The notes beneath the pieces were generated by a model. The model did no database searches. It worked only from the letters and a program-made list of their open reading frames with translations, and was not told the origin of the DNA. From Mesorhizobium sophorae (GTDB lineage Bacteria > Pseudomonadota > Alphaproteobacteria > Rhizobiales > Rhizobiaceae), in the NCBI RefSeq assembly GCF_002270415.1, contig NZ_NNRI01000007.1, positions 310,001-374,000 on the forward strand: DNA of 64,000 nucleotides. Reading direction: 5' to 3'. This document shows positions 19,617 to 27,125 of this stretch, one piece after another. Made by a program: the position numbers and the translations under genes. Each line of letters begins with the position of its first letter. Positions within the stretch are counted from its first letter, which is position 1.

Positions 19617-19854
19617 GAGCTGCCCCCATGCCGCAAGCCCTTGGGAGGGAGGCTTCCCAGGTATCCAGTTCAGCCGAGTTCCAGTATCTATTCCGGCCTA
19701 TATAGACTGGACGTGGAAAGCCACCACCGGCCTTTAGCCACCGCCATATCGTCATAAGGCTGACGGAATAGCGTTCGGCTACCATTGGAGCTGTTAGGTA
19801 GTGGGTGGTGGGTCTATAGCTTGGAATGCGGGCGCTCCCCGCCTGGAGGGCCAT
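19600..19854 (-). CDS. AlpA-like helix-turn-helix protein (candidate excisionase/regulator)
   Basis: Small protein of 84 residues with an MerR/AlpA-type winged helix: YLTAPMVAERYSVSLMTIWRWLKAGGGFPRPVYIGRNRYWNSAELDTWEASL. The W-R-W-L-K and FPRPVYIGRNRYW pattern is that of AlpA/HTH_17 proteins, which regulate integrase or act as excisionases in P4-like elements. The ATG at 19854 is chosen over an in-frame TTG three codons before. It overlaps the RepA-like gene by 17 bp, and leftward transcription probably starts in the AT-rich stretch to its right. Confidence 0.75.
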   Translation of the reverse strand: MALQAGSARIPSYRPTTHYLTAPMVAERYSVSLMTIWRWLKAGGGFPRPVYIGRNRYWNSAELDTWEASLPRACGMGAAHANER

Positions 19855-20279
19855 TTCAGCCAAGAGCGGTGCGCTGCGAAAGCGCAGGCACCAATGTCAC
19901 ACTCAGAACGATTTTCACAGAAGTTCTCCATATGTCGTCGCGCGATCTTGCCGGCTGACTTCACTGCCAGGACATCCAAATCGAGAGGACGATTTCCAAG
20001 AGATAGTAGGCGAAGAACAAGTTTCAAGAATGATGTTAAGGAATTGTTATTTCTGCGTTTAAACGATCGTCGTCTGGTTACAGATTATGTTAAAAGTAAA
20101 TCTATATATACAGCTATATGCTGGGAAGACGGGATTGGTCTGGCTGAAGAAGAGCGCGCCCTAAAGGTGGCGAGCCGATATGAGCTTCTTTCCGCAGGGG
20201 GGACGATTGGACGCGGCTAGGAGGAACTGGTAACCAGGTACCAGATAAATGAGGGTTGGCAATCTTTTGCCAAACTGCG
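19855..20279. other. AT-rich spacer inside the element
   Basis: About 425 bp between the AlpA-like gene and the HNH gene, both leftward. From about 20020 to 20125 the DNA is strikingly AT-rich (TTAAGGAATTGTTATTT, GTTAAAAGTAAATC, TATATATACAGCTATATG). A rightward 139-codon open frame (19801-20220) crosses it but has no family likeness and overlaps the AlpA-like gene antisense. I read the stretch as promoter for the AlpA-RepA genes or a replication origin; no clear iterons are seen. Confidence 0.5.
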
Positions 20280-21191
20280 TCAGTTGCCCGCAAATCTGTC
20301 TCTGTGGTGGGTAATGTATCGAAGGCTTGGCCAAAGCCGCATTTCGGATGGAAGGTGAATTCGACCAGCCTGCTTTTCGAGCAACGACCTATAATCACTT
20401 GGCACCTTATTATGGGAGACTAAGAGGCCATATTCGTCCGTGAGAGAAATCAGATGGCGATCGAAAAGCCAGTGTGCGGTTGCAGAAAGGGCAATTCCGT
20501 TCTGTATTGTGTCGGGCCCGCCGTCGGCAACTGACCAGATATGGGCGGCCTGAACTTCAGACCTACCCCCTCCGTTGACTATCCGCAGTCCGGTCACTGC
20601 ACATCGGTTGTCGTAAGCATCACAAACCGCCAAACGGAAATTCGCATCTCTGATTTTTCGATTGAGAAGGACTGCCTCGACACGCCTCTCAAAATGGTCT
20701 TCCGATAGAGCCAGAAGTTCTTCGGTGCTGGCATCAACTTCATGGCTCTCTAAGCCGAGCTTTCGGGCGTTAAAGGGGGCCAGAGTATTCGAAAGCCCTG
20801 CATATACGACGGCAGCAAAATCGCTTTGATCTATTGGCCTCACAGAACGGCCCCTCAGATATAGGCCCACCATAGACACATCGGCGAGGTGCCGTAAGGC
20901 TCCTTCTCGATACTGATCACCCACCCGCCACGACGTAGGTCGGTCAAATGGCAGAAACTTGGCTATCGCAGCATAATGATAACCTGGGTTCGCCTGATCT
21001 GGGATGAGCTTGGTCACCATACCAACAGCGAAATATGCCTTCGATCCTCCCCCTGCTCGCGGTTGACGGAATATAACCCAGTCGCCAATGCACTCCTTAA
21101 CGATGTCTAGGTATCGGGGGGGGAAATGGTATCTATGCGCTATGTCATCGTCATACGCTGAGGTCGGACTGGTGTCGAAGACGGCCTTCAT
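20280..21191 (-). CDS. HNH endonuclease with N-terminal reader-like domain (restriction enzyme candidate)
   Basis: Protein of 303 residues. The C-terminal part (about 190-260) is an HNH nuclease of the YDNRCAVTGL type: CDAYDNRCAVTG, then VQAAHIW with the first His, then NGIALSATAHWLFDRHLISL. The N-terminal part starts DDDIAHRYHFPPRYLDIV and continues GDWVIFRQPRAGGGSKAYFAVGMVTKL, a beta-rich stretch like EVE/PUA-type domains that in other restriction enzymes read modified bases. It overlaps vsr by 4 bp and is the last gene of the five-gene operon. It is the likely cleaving enzyme, acting on DNA whose cytosine methylation differs from host DNA. The HNH call is firm; the domain role and substrate are inferred. 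Confidence 0.8.
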   Translation of the reverse strand: MKAVFDTSPTSAYDDDIAHRYHFPPRYLDIVKECIGDWVIFRQPRAGGGSKAYFAVGMVTKLIPDQANPGYHYAAIAKFLPFDRPTSWRVGDQYREGALRHLADVSMVGLYLRGRSVRPIDQSDFAAVVYAGLSNTLAPFNARKLGLESHEVDASTEELLALSEDHFERRVEAVLLNRKIRDANFRLAVCDAYDNRCAVTGLRIVNGGGRSEVQAAHIWSVADGGPDTIQNGIALSATAHWLFDRHLISLTDEYGLLVSHNKVPSDYRSLLEKQAGRIHLPSEMRLWPSLRYITHHRDRFAGN

Positions 21192-21604
21192 TGCGACACG
21201 TCATAAAAGAATTCTTTGAGCTTCCTCCTCAGCTCGTCCGGGTCGCGGGTCTCGCATTCCCAAATAATTGCTGAACGCCAACCCAAACCACTAAGGGCAG
21301 TCACTGCATCGCTATCGCGTCTAACATTCTTATCGAACTTTTCCGCCCAAAAATCCTCCCTGGATTTCGGTGTCGATGCCTTTCGGCAGCCGGGGTGTCG
21401 GTGCCAGAAACAGCCATGAACGAAGAGAGCAAGCCCAAATCGTGGGAACACCAGGTCGGGCTTACCCGGCAGATCGTTACGATGCAGTCTATATCGCAGC
21501 CCAATCGAGTGGGCGGCTCGCCGCACTCTTATCTCCACTGAAGTGTCTTTCGACCTAACCCTGGACATAAGCCAGGACCGATGCTCCTGAGACAGCCTAT
21601 CCAT
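21188..21604 (-). CDS. vsr: Very short patch repair endonuclease Vsr
   Basis: Vsr homologue of 138 residues. It starts MDRLSQEHRSWLMSRVRSKDTSVE, the hallmark Vsr N-terminus, has the catalytic Asp50 in GKPDLVFP and the zinc-site pattern GCFWHRHPGC (64-73), and ends WECETRDPDEL. Vsr nicks next to T:G mismatches left when 5-methylcytosine deaminates, so it protects the sites of the neighbouring methyltransferase. In some R-M operons Vsr-fold proteins act as the restriction nuclease instead. The ATG at 21604 overlaps the dcm stop by 8 bp; the stop overlaps the HNH start by 4 bp. Confidence 0.93.
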   Translation of the reverse strand: MDRLSQEHRSWLMSRVRSKDTSVEIRVRRAAHSIGLRYRLHRNDLPGKPDLVFPRFGLALFVHGCFWHRHPGCRKASTPKSREDFWAEKFDKNVRRDSDAVTALSGLGWRSAIIWECETRDPDELRRKLKEFFYDVSQ

Positions 21605-22709
21605 GGGCAATTTGTGGCTCGAAACTTAGATGCGTCTTGTACAGCTTCCGAGCGATTGTTCTAAAAATGGCCTCTGCGATTATGGGGGATACGCTGTTTC
21701 CGATCATGCGGAATGAGTGCCAGACCGTAGGGTGGAACAGGTGGCTATCTGGAAAGCCTTGAAGCCTTGCAGCTTCGCGAACCGAAATTACCCGTGGCAA
21801 CTCAGGATGTATCGGGCGTACTGACTGGTAGGAGCCTCGATCAGCTCCTGTGCCTGCTCTCAGCGTCGGGCACTGACCTGTCCACTTCAGACGCGGATGG
21901 CGGCCCACCGGGTCGACGCCGCCTTGCGGAACTGACTGGAACCGCTCGATCACCGCCTGCGTGTGGGCTGTGCTACGATGCCCGGTAAAAAGACCGTCGC
22001 CAGCCCTAAGCCGGCTGGCGTACTCCGAAGCCCGCCCCGCAGCAGAAATTCGCCATACGTCATACCCATCGTCCTTCGAAACCGGGACCGCATACTTGAG
22101 GTCGCTGATCGCGGCTCGCACCGTTGCAGGCGGTCGCATTTCTGCATCGATATCGGCCGATGTCAGCGTATCTCCTCGATCTTTCAAGACGCCTATCACG
22201 AACAACCTCGCTCGCTTTGTCGCCGCGCCGAATAAAGAAGCATCCCATATGCACGGCCCGAGCAGGGAGTACTTACCCCGAACCCTATCCATAGCGCTAT
22301 CAAGCACGAACCGCGTGTCCTCGTAGGCAAGACCACGGACATTTTCCATTACGAAAAAGCTAGGTTCGACTTCCTGAACCAGACGAAAGAAATGGTCAAT
22401 AAGTTGTCGCCTCGGATCGGCAGGGTCACGAAGACCAATGTCGCTGAAACCTTGGCAGGGTGGCCCCCCAAAAATTCCATCGACACGCCCTCCCGCCGCT
22501 GCGCGTATGTCCGCCCCGGAAAGTTGAGTCACGTCCTTCAAAAAAAGCCGCGTGTCCGGGAAGTTGACCGTATAGGAGGATGTTAGGATCGGATCGTTAT
22601 CGAATGCGGCGGCCACGCGGTAACCTGCGCGATGAGCACCGAGCGAAAACCCGCCGCAGCCAGAAAAAAGGTCCACTAAGATTGGCGCCCCCGGAACCTG
22701 CCGTGTCAT
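21597..22709 (-). CDS. DNA (cytosine-5)-methyltransferase
   Basis: C5-cytosine methyltransferase of 370 residues. Motif I is DLFSGCGGFSLG (13-24), motif IV is GGPPCQGFS with the catalytic Cys85, motif VI is FVMENVRG, motif VIII contains TKRARLFVIGV, and motifs IX-X are REAARLQGFPD and MIGNSVSP. The target-recognition region between motifs VIII and IX is about 90 residues; the site cannot be read from it. It sits between the Rossmann-like partner gene (52 bp upstream) and vsr (8-bp overlap). The gene supplies the self-modification of the cargo operon. Confidence 0.94.
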   Translation of the reverse strand: MTRQVPGAPILVDLFSGCGGFSLGAHRAGYRVAAAFDNDPILTSSYTVNFPDTRLFLKDVTQLSGADIRAAAGGRVDGIFGGPPCQGFSDIGLRDPADPRRQLIDHFFRLVQEVEPSFFVMENVRGLAYEDTRFVLDSAMDRVRGKYSLLGPCIWDASLFGAATKRARLFVIGVLKDRGDTLTSADIDAEMRPPATVRAAISDLKYAVPVSKDDGYDVWRISAAGRASEYASRLRAGDGLFTGHRSTAHTQAVIERFQSVPQGGVDPVGRHPRLKWTGQCPTLRAGTGADRGSYQSVRPIHPELPRVISVREAARLQGFPDSHLFHPTVWHSFRMIGNSVSPIIAEAIFRTIARKLYKTHLSFEPQIAHG

Positions 22710-22761
22710 TGGCAAGTCCTAGCATGGAAAAAGTGAGTCGTGCCTTGGTGCCATTGCCGCA

Positions 22762-23706
22762 TCAGGAAATCACTTGTGCGAAAGCTGGGTACTGCTTGTA
22801 ATAGGTCTGAAACGCCTCGATCTGATCGTCTTCCAAGTCGAATCCGAGCTGTTTAACCCGCTCGCGCGAAACCGACTCTGCGCAAGGAAGAAGGGCCTGA
22901 AGAACGGCAGCCTCTCTCACGGTCAAATGCGGAGCTATGATTCGCTTAGCCGGTTGGCACATCCATTTCTTGTCCGCAATTCTATCGGCTACGATCTTTA
23001 CCGCCCCCTTCGTCGGCAGCACGCCACCTACGGTCACCATCGGTGTCGAGTCTTTATAGATCAATCGGAAAGCCGGCAGGAACCCTCCAGGCCGAGCAAG
23101 ATCGGCGGCGACAGATCGCATGAAGGCAAGAGAATAGTCTGCCAGCGTCTCCTGCATCTCGTCGTCCTTGCAAGCCTTTTTTGGCAGATCGTCAGGAACC
23201 GCATCGCCGAATAAGGCCCGCAGATGCGCCGGCCGGTCTGGCGCGGTTCCATACTTGGACTCTCTGCCGTTGAAACTGATCAAAAGCACGCTGTTTGCCG
23301 GCAGGTTCTCCACTAGTGAGCGGACATCCTCCTTGATGCTCTCGTTGAACTCGTAGTCATAATCGAGCCAAACGAACCAAGGACGGCTCTTGATCGCTTC
23401 GTCGTTGTACAAACTGGGCAGTACCTCAGTAGAAAATCCGAATTTAACTTGGACGGTTGCGTATGGGGAATTAAAAGTTGCTCGCCGAAACCCGACATCG
23501 TTGCTCTCGATCGAGATCATGTCGTCGATCCTGAGAACCTTGTGAGCCATGATGAAATCGGTGAACCAAACTGAGCCGAAGCCTACATAGACGAGGCGTT
23601 CAAGGTCTATATGCGACTGCAAATCCCGTACGCCGTCAAAAACAAGCTGCCGTTGGATGTTTTTGCTGGGCCGAAGGCTGTAATTTACAACATTGAACGA
23701 GGGCAT
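22762..23706 (-). CDS. Rossmann-like/methyltransferase-like partner of the GHKL ATPase, function unknown
   Basis: Protein of 314 residues with no named family that I recognise. A central stretch, RLVYVGFGSVWFTDFIMAH followed by MISIESND and later RPWFVWLDYDYEF, has the spacing of a SAM-type Rossmann fold (a glycine-containing loop, an acidic residue after strand 2, an acidic D-x-D after strand 4). Methyltransferase activity is therefore possible but unproven. An FNGRESKYG and a C-terminal helical domain (LTVREAAVLQALLP) follow. The ATG at 23706 shares one base with the ATPase stop (TGATG), so the two proteins are made together and probably interact. Open frame upstream of 23706 is an antisense-like extension and not used. 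Confidence 0.7.
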   Translation of the reverse strand: MPSFNVVNYSLRPSKNIQRQLVFDGVRDLQSHIDLERLVYVGFGSVWFTDFIMAHKVLRIDDMISIESNDVGFRRATFNSPYATVQVKFGFSTEVLPSLYNDEAIKSRPWFVWLDYDYEFNESIKEDVRSLVENLPANSVLLISFNGRESKYGTAPDRPAHLRALFGDAVPDDLPKKACKDDEMQETLADYSLAFMRSVAADLARPGGFLPAFRLIYKDSTPMVTVGGVLPTKGAVKIVADRIADKKWMCQPAKRIIAPHLTVREAAVLQALLPCAESVSRERVKQLGFDLEDDQIEAFQTYYKQYPAFAQVIS

Positions 23707-25064
23707 CAATCGTCTCCGACCATGTCGTCGTAGGTGTAGTCGAAGGTCCGTATGCCGACTTCTCGATAGGTCAGGTTGATGCTTCCCAGTTCTTTGGCGA
23801 GCCGTTTCATTTTGGCGATCGGCACCGAATAGTGAACATTGGCAACTCTTTCTAGGGGTCTCTGCGTCAGCTTGGGAAACTGCAACGGCACCTCCCGACG
23901 GAGTTGATAGATTGGAACTGGAGCGGCCTTTGCCTCGATCTCGCGGGCTTCTTCGAGAGCTTGTTTTCTCTGGTTCGTATAGGCGATCCACTTGCGCGTA
24001 ACATCGCGCATCTGAGGTCTCGCCCGTCTAAAGATTTCGGAGGATTGGTCGACACTTCGCTTTGTCGTCGTTAACGGCAACGCAGTCGCTTTTGCAGCCG
24101 TGAAGAGAATGATCCCCATAAATCCGGAATACTGCCTGTGCCACTGCGGCCAATCTTCCGTACCCCAGCCGGAAACCGAAGTCTTGTCTGCCGCAAGAAC
24201 GATCCGCCCATTGCAGATGATGTACCAGCCGAAGCGCCGGTCGCCATCGTCCGCCTCGTCCGGCTCGTTGCTCTCCGGCGGTAGAGCGGCCATACCGCCG
24301 ATAACCTCGATAGCAACCTCGTCGCCGTCGACAGCGTCTTGATATTCAACGCGGATCGGTACGAAGTCATCGGATTGTCGAAGCTCTATCTTCCAACCGG
24401 GAATAGGCTTCCCGTTGAGAGAAATTGTTAATCCGCGATTGAGGTGAAGGGAGTAGTCGCGAGCGATGGTCCTCCGTAAATTCTGCAGGAAGGCTGGGCT
24501 CTCAAAAGAACTCTTCGCACCGGTGGTGAGTACTTTTACGACAATTTCGACCCCATTATTCTCAAGCGGATCGTCTTCTACTATGTCGAAATCCCAAAGC
24601 GGGGCATTGTCGGACAGCCAACTTGGCACATCAATTGGCACTGCGAACGCTAGTTCGTTTCCAGAGCCATCATCAAACGTGCTGCGCACTCTAATTTCCG
24701 ACCCCAGCTTGAAGACAGCCCGCTTCATTCCAATTCCGTAGACGCCAATGCTGTATTCATCCGGCTCGTCAGATGGCTTCCGTCCAAAACTGAAAGCGTA
24801 GTTGGCAGCCTCGTCCAATGTCATTCCCCCGCTATCGTCGCGGATGACAAATCGATCGGGATAAGCTTCGATTTCAATCGAGTATTTGGAGAGATCGACG
24901 TCTTCAGCAAGTCCCATCGGGCGGCTGCCTTCGCAACGCCAGGCGCCGTCAATGCTATTATCTATAAGGTCAAGAATGCAATCTTCAAGAGTAATGTCAC
25001 GTGTGATCATCTGAACGAAGAATGTCTTCGTCGGATACGCAGATGCCTTTGTTTTTACTATCAA
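23706..25064 (-). CDS. GHKL ATPase, MORC/MutL-like, of a restriction-type operon
   Basis: Protein of 452 residues with an N-terminal GHKL (Hsp90/MutL-type) ATPase. The N-box is LDLIDNSIDGA (31-41) with Asn36 binding Mg-ATP, the G1 box is IRDDSGGM (74-81), and the G2 box is GVYGIGMKRAVFKLG (107-121). An S5-like second domain follows, then a coiled segment (AYTNQRKQALEEAREIEAKA) and a C-terminal part. MORC-like ATPases occur in bacteria mainly in operons with Dcm-type methylases, Vsr and nucleases, as here, and probably act as ATP-driven DNA clamps. The only in-frame start covering the conserved PTKTFFVQMITRDI N-terminus is the TTG at 25064, preceded by a G7 run with an out-of-frame ATG. It is the first gene of the operon. 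Confidence 0.85.
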   Translation of the reverse strand: MIVKTKASAYPTKTFFVQMITRDITLEDCILDLIDNSIDGAWRCEGSRPMGLAEDVDLSKYSIEIEAYPDRFVIRDDSGGMTLDEAANYAFSFGRKPSDEPDEYSIGVYGIGMKRAVFKLGSEIRVRSTFDDGSGNELAFAVPIDVPSWLSDNAPLWDFDIVEDDPLENNGVEIVVKVLTTGAKSSFESPAFLQNLRRTIARDYSLHLNRGLTISLNGKPIPGWKIELRQSDDFVPIRVEYQDAVDGDEVAIEVIGGMAALPPESNEPDEADDGDRRFGWYIICNGRIVLAADKTSVSGWGTEDWPQWHRQYSGFMGIILFTAAKATALPLTTTKRSVDQSSEIFRRARPQMRDVTRKWIAYTNQRKQALEEAREIEAKAAPVPIYQLRREVPLQFPKLTQRPLERVANVHYSVPIAKMKRLAKELGSINLTYREVGIRTFDYTYDDMVGDD

Positions 25065-25256
25065 AACGCCCCCCCATATACAATGTAGCCAACCGTTTTC
25101 AAATTAGCTTCCACGCACCGTCATAGCAATTGGTGCGCCTGAAATCTCGCCGGAAATACCAATTGCCCGGAATGACTGGAACAGGTCAAGAGCTCGCATT
25201 GGCACAGAAGCGGTTTTGGAGATCAACCTCGGAGCCAGCACCCGACTATCCCGACG

Positions 25257-25838
25257 CTAGGGCTTCGCCAGTCCCAAGAGCAGCCCACACCAAGCGTTTA
25301 TCACGGCATCTAAGACCGCCCTGAGTGAATAGAACTGTTCTGGCCTTCCGGCCCGAGACTCAGATCGTATCAAAACCTGTGGACCACCGTTCGTTTTTCC
25401 TTCGCCGTTCTCTGCGGCATGTCCCGCAATAGTTAGCGCCACACCATCCTGATCAACGAACGTGGTCGCCCGATCCAACACCCCATGCTTGATGGCGTTT
25501 GCCGCCTCTCCCAACATCCTATTGTAAAGCTCTGTGTGAGGTGCAGAAGCCCGCAACGCAACAGTGACCTTAGCGCGCGTTGCGACGAGCACGTGCTGAG
25601 GTGTCGGAACGGCGGGAAGGGCGAGGTGCGGGATCAACCTTCGGGCGGCGGCGATATCCGTAAAGTGGTAGAGAAAGAGGGATGCGTTCATCGCGCTTCT
25701 TAAAGCTTCAAGGCAGGCAAATTCGTAGTCGCCCTGTCCAGCGAGGGACTTCTCCAGCTGGTCTTCGGCGGCAGCAAAAAGCCTATACGAACGCAATACA
25801 AGCGCCTCCCAGTGCTGTACGTGCGGCAGCTGACCCAT
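25257..25838 (-). CDS. Unknown protein, mainly helical
   Basis: Predicted 193-residue protein with no family I can name. It is rich in helices (HWEALVLRSYRLFAAAEDQLEKSLAGQ, YEFACLEALRSAMNASLFLYHF) and has a NAIKHG motif (in MLGEAANAIKHGVLDRA) that recalls small helical HEPN- or phage-type proteins, a weak hint only. The end is LRAVLDAVINAWCGLLLGLAKP. It stands alone in the leftward direction, 190 bp before the GHKL gene, so it could be cotranscribed with the defence operon. Codon and base use are like the rest of the element. Confidence 0.5.
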   Translation of the reverse strand: MGQLPHVQHWEALVLRSYRLFAAAEDQLEKSLAGQGDYEFACLEALRSAMNASLFLYHFTDIAAARRLIPHLALPAVPTPQHVLVATRAKVTVALRASAPHTELYNRMLGEAANAIKHGVLDRATTFVDQDGVALTIAGHAAENGEGKTNGGPQVLIRSESRAGRPEQFYSLRAVLDAVINAWCGLLLGLAKP

Positions 25839-26115
25839 TGCCTTTCTCCTAAGAAGCAGCCTTCAGCTATTACACGAGCCGCTTGCTCAAACCAACTAGC
25901 GCTGAGGTTCCTGGTCACGCCAATAGGCAGGGCCTAGTGGCAGAGACACGGCAATCCTGGAATTGGAATTCAGGCATGTAGGCGGTGTTTTTCCCGCCTG
26001 CTTTGAGACAGCCAATTTATGCCTTGATATGCCTTTGATTTTAGAATCAAAAGACCCGTAGTTGGCATTTGCACCAAAAGCGACCTGAAGCGATCCAATT
26101 TATGAGATTGGCGCG

Positions 26116-26748
26116 TCAGCGAAACACACCATTCATATCCATATATAGACCATAGGCGGGCCCAATCGCGAACAGCCAGTCTTGGCGGCCTCTCAGCAGG
26201 ACCCCCGGCAGGCGTTCAAGCCGCTTCATTTTAACTCTCAGACTTTCTGCGGACGGCAAATGCGCGCGCGCTCGCTGGATTGCCGCTAGATCATCTTGTG
26301 CATGCTTGCCAACGTACTGGCCAAGAATGGGATCGCTTAGCGACTGCCGGTCAACATAGGCCGTTCTATCCAAATTTTCATTCCAATTGATCAAAATTAC
26401 TGCGGTCTGCATTTCGTTTGTCCAAAACGAATCAAGGCCTTCGACCAATGAGGCCTCATAGGGCCCAAGACCCTGAGCGTCCAAGAATACATCTCGAAGG
26501 GCAGCCCGGTATTGACGAGCCTTGCTACTGGGAAGTCCCGTGATCCATTCGCCGAGCCATCCGGCCTTATCGCTCATCCATGGGGCCATTCCTCCACCAA
26601 GGACGATGTCTGCGGGACTGCCACCCTCGCGTACAATCACGTTGATGGCCTCGCCTGGGACAGCAAAATCCTGAGCACGAGCGTAGGATGAGCCAAATAG
26701 CAGCAGAACGGCGATCAGGGGTAGGATGCTTCTCACTGATGCCTCCAT
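26116..26748 (-). CDS. Unknown secreted protein of the element
   Basis: Predicted protein of 210 residues with a clear Sec signal peptide (SVRSILPLIAVLLLFGSSYARAQ, about residues 4-26, cleavage after ARA). The mature part has no recognised motif; it contains EGGSPADIVLGGGMAPWMSDKAGWLGEW and a charged C-terminal half. The ATG at 26748 is used because it puts the signal at the N-terminus; the frame stays open to 26823, where it would run into the divergent XRE gene. The two genes share a 73-bp promoter region containing GTATATT-like sequences, so the XRE protein may control it. Confidence 0.55.
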   Translation of the reverse strand: MEASVRSILPLIAVLLLFGSSYARAQDFAVPGEAINVIVREGGSPADIVLGGGMAPWMSDKAGWLGEWITGLPSSKARQYRAALRDVFLDAQGLGPYEASLVEGLDSFWTNEMQTAVILINWNENLDRTAYVDRQSLSDPILGQYVGKHAQDDLAAIQRARAHLPSAESLRVKMKRLERLPGVLLRGRQDWLFAIGPAYGLYMDMNGVFR

Positions 26749-26821
26749 AACGTATCCGGCAAGCTGAGATTGTTCAGTATATCGAGGTGTATATTTTGAG
26801 CAACTGAGTTCGCTTCCCCGC

Positions 26822-27043
26822 ATGGACCTGCGGGACGTTCTTGCTGCAAATCTGCGCCGACTGAGACACGCAAAAGGGCTGTCTCAGGACGATCTCGCCT
26901 ATGAGGCGGAAGTCAGCCGGAGCTACCTGAGTCAGGTCGAGAAGGGTAAATATTACGCAAGCCTCAAGATCATTGAAAAGCTTGCAGCGGTACTTCAAAT
27001 CGAAGCTTGGGAGCTTCTGAAAGCACCCGCCAGAGAGAAATAG
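26822..27043 (+). CDS. Small XRE-family regulator (controller-protein-like)
   Basis: DNA-binding protein of 73 residues that is almost entirely one HTH_3 domain: LAANLRRLRHAKGLSQDDLAYEAEVSRSYLSQVEKGKYYASLKIIEKLAAVL. The length and the pattern GLSQ-LA-A-vsrsYlSqvEkG-SLkiIekLA closely resemble the C (controller) proteins that time expression of type II restriction genes, but also general element repressors. It is divergent from the secreted-protein gene and converges on the integrase. Operator sites were not identified with confidence. Confidence 0.8.
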   Translation: MDLRDVLAANLRRLRHAKGLSQDDLAYEAEVSRSYLSQVEKGKYYASLKIIEKLAAVLQIEAWELLKAPAREK

Positions 27044-27125
27044 TGGGTCGATTGTTCGTCTGTGGCTTCCGTCGGTCAGGGCGATTGACACCTTGCGAAA
27101 GGCTGAGCCGCCGAATGGCCCTATA

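Noticed and set aside
19801..20220. 139-codon rightward open frame over the AT-rich tract
   Set aside because: It is antisense to the AlpA-like gene at its start, has no domain pattern, and crosses probable regulatory DNA.
23707..23991. N-terminal extension of the Rossmann-like protein up to 23991
   Set aside because: It would overlap the 3' part of the GHKL gene by 285 bp in another frame and has Arg/Ser-rich shadow composition; the coupled ATG at 23706 is better.
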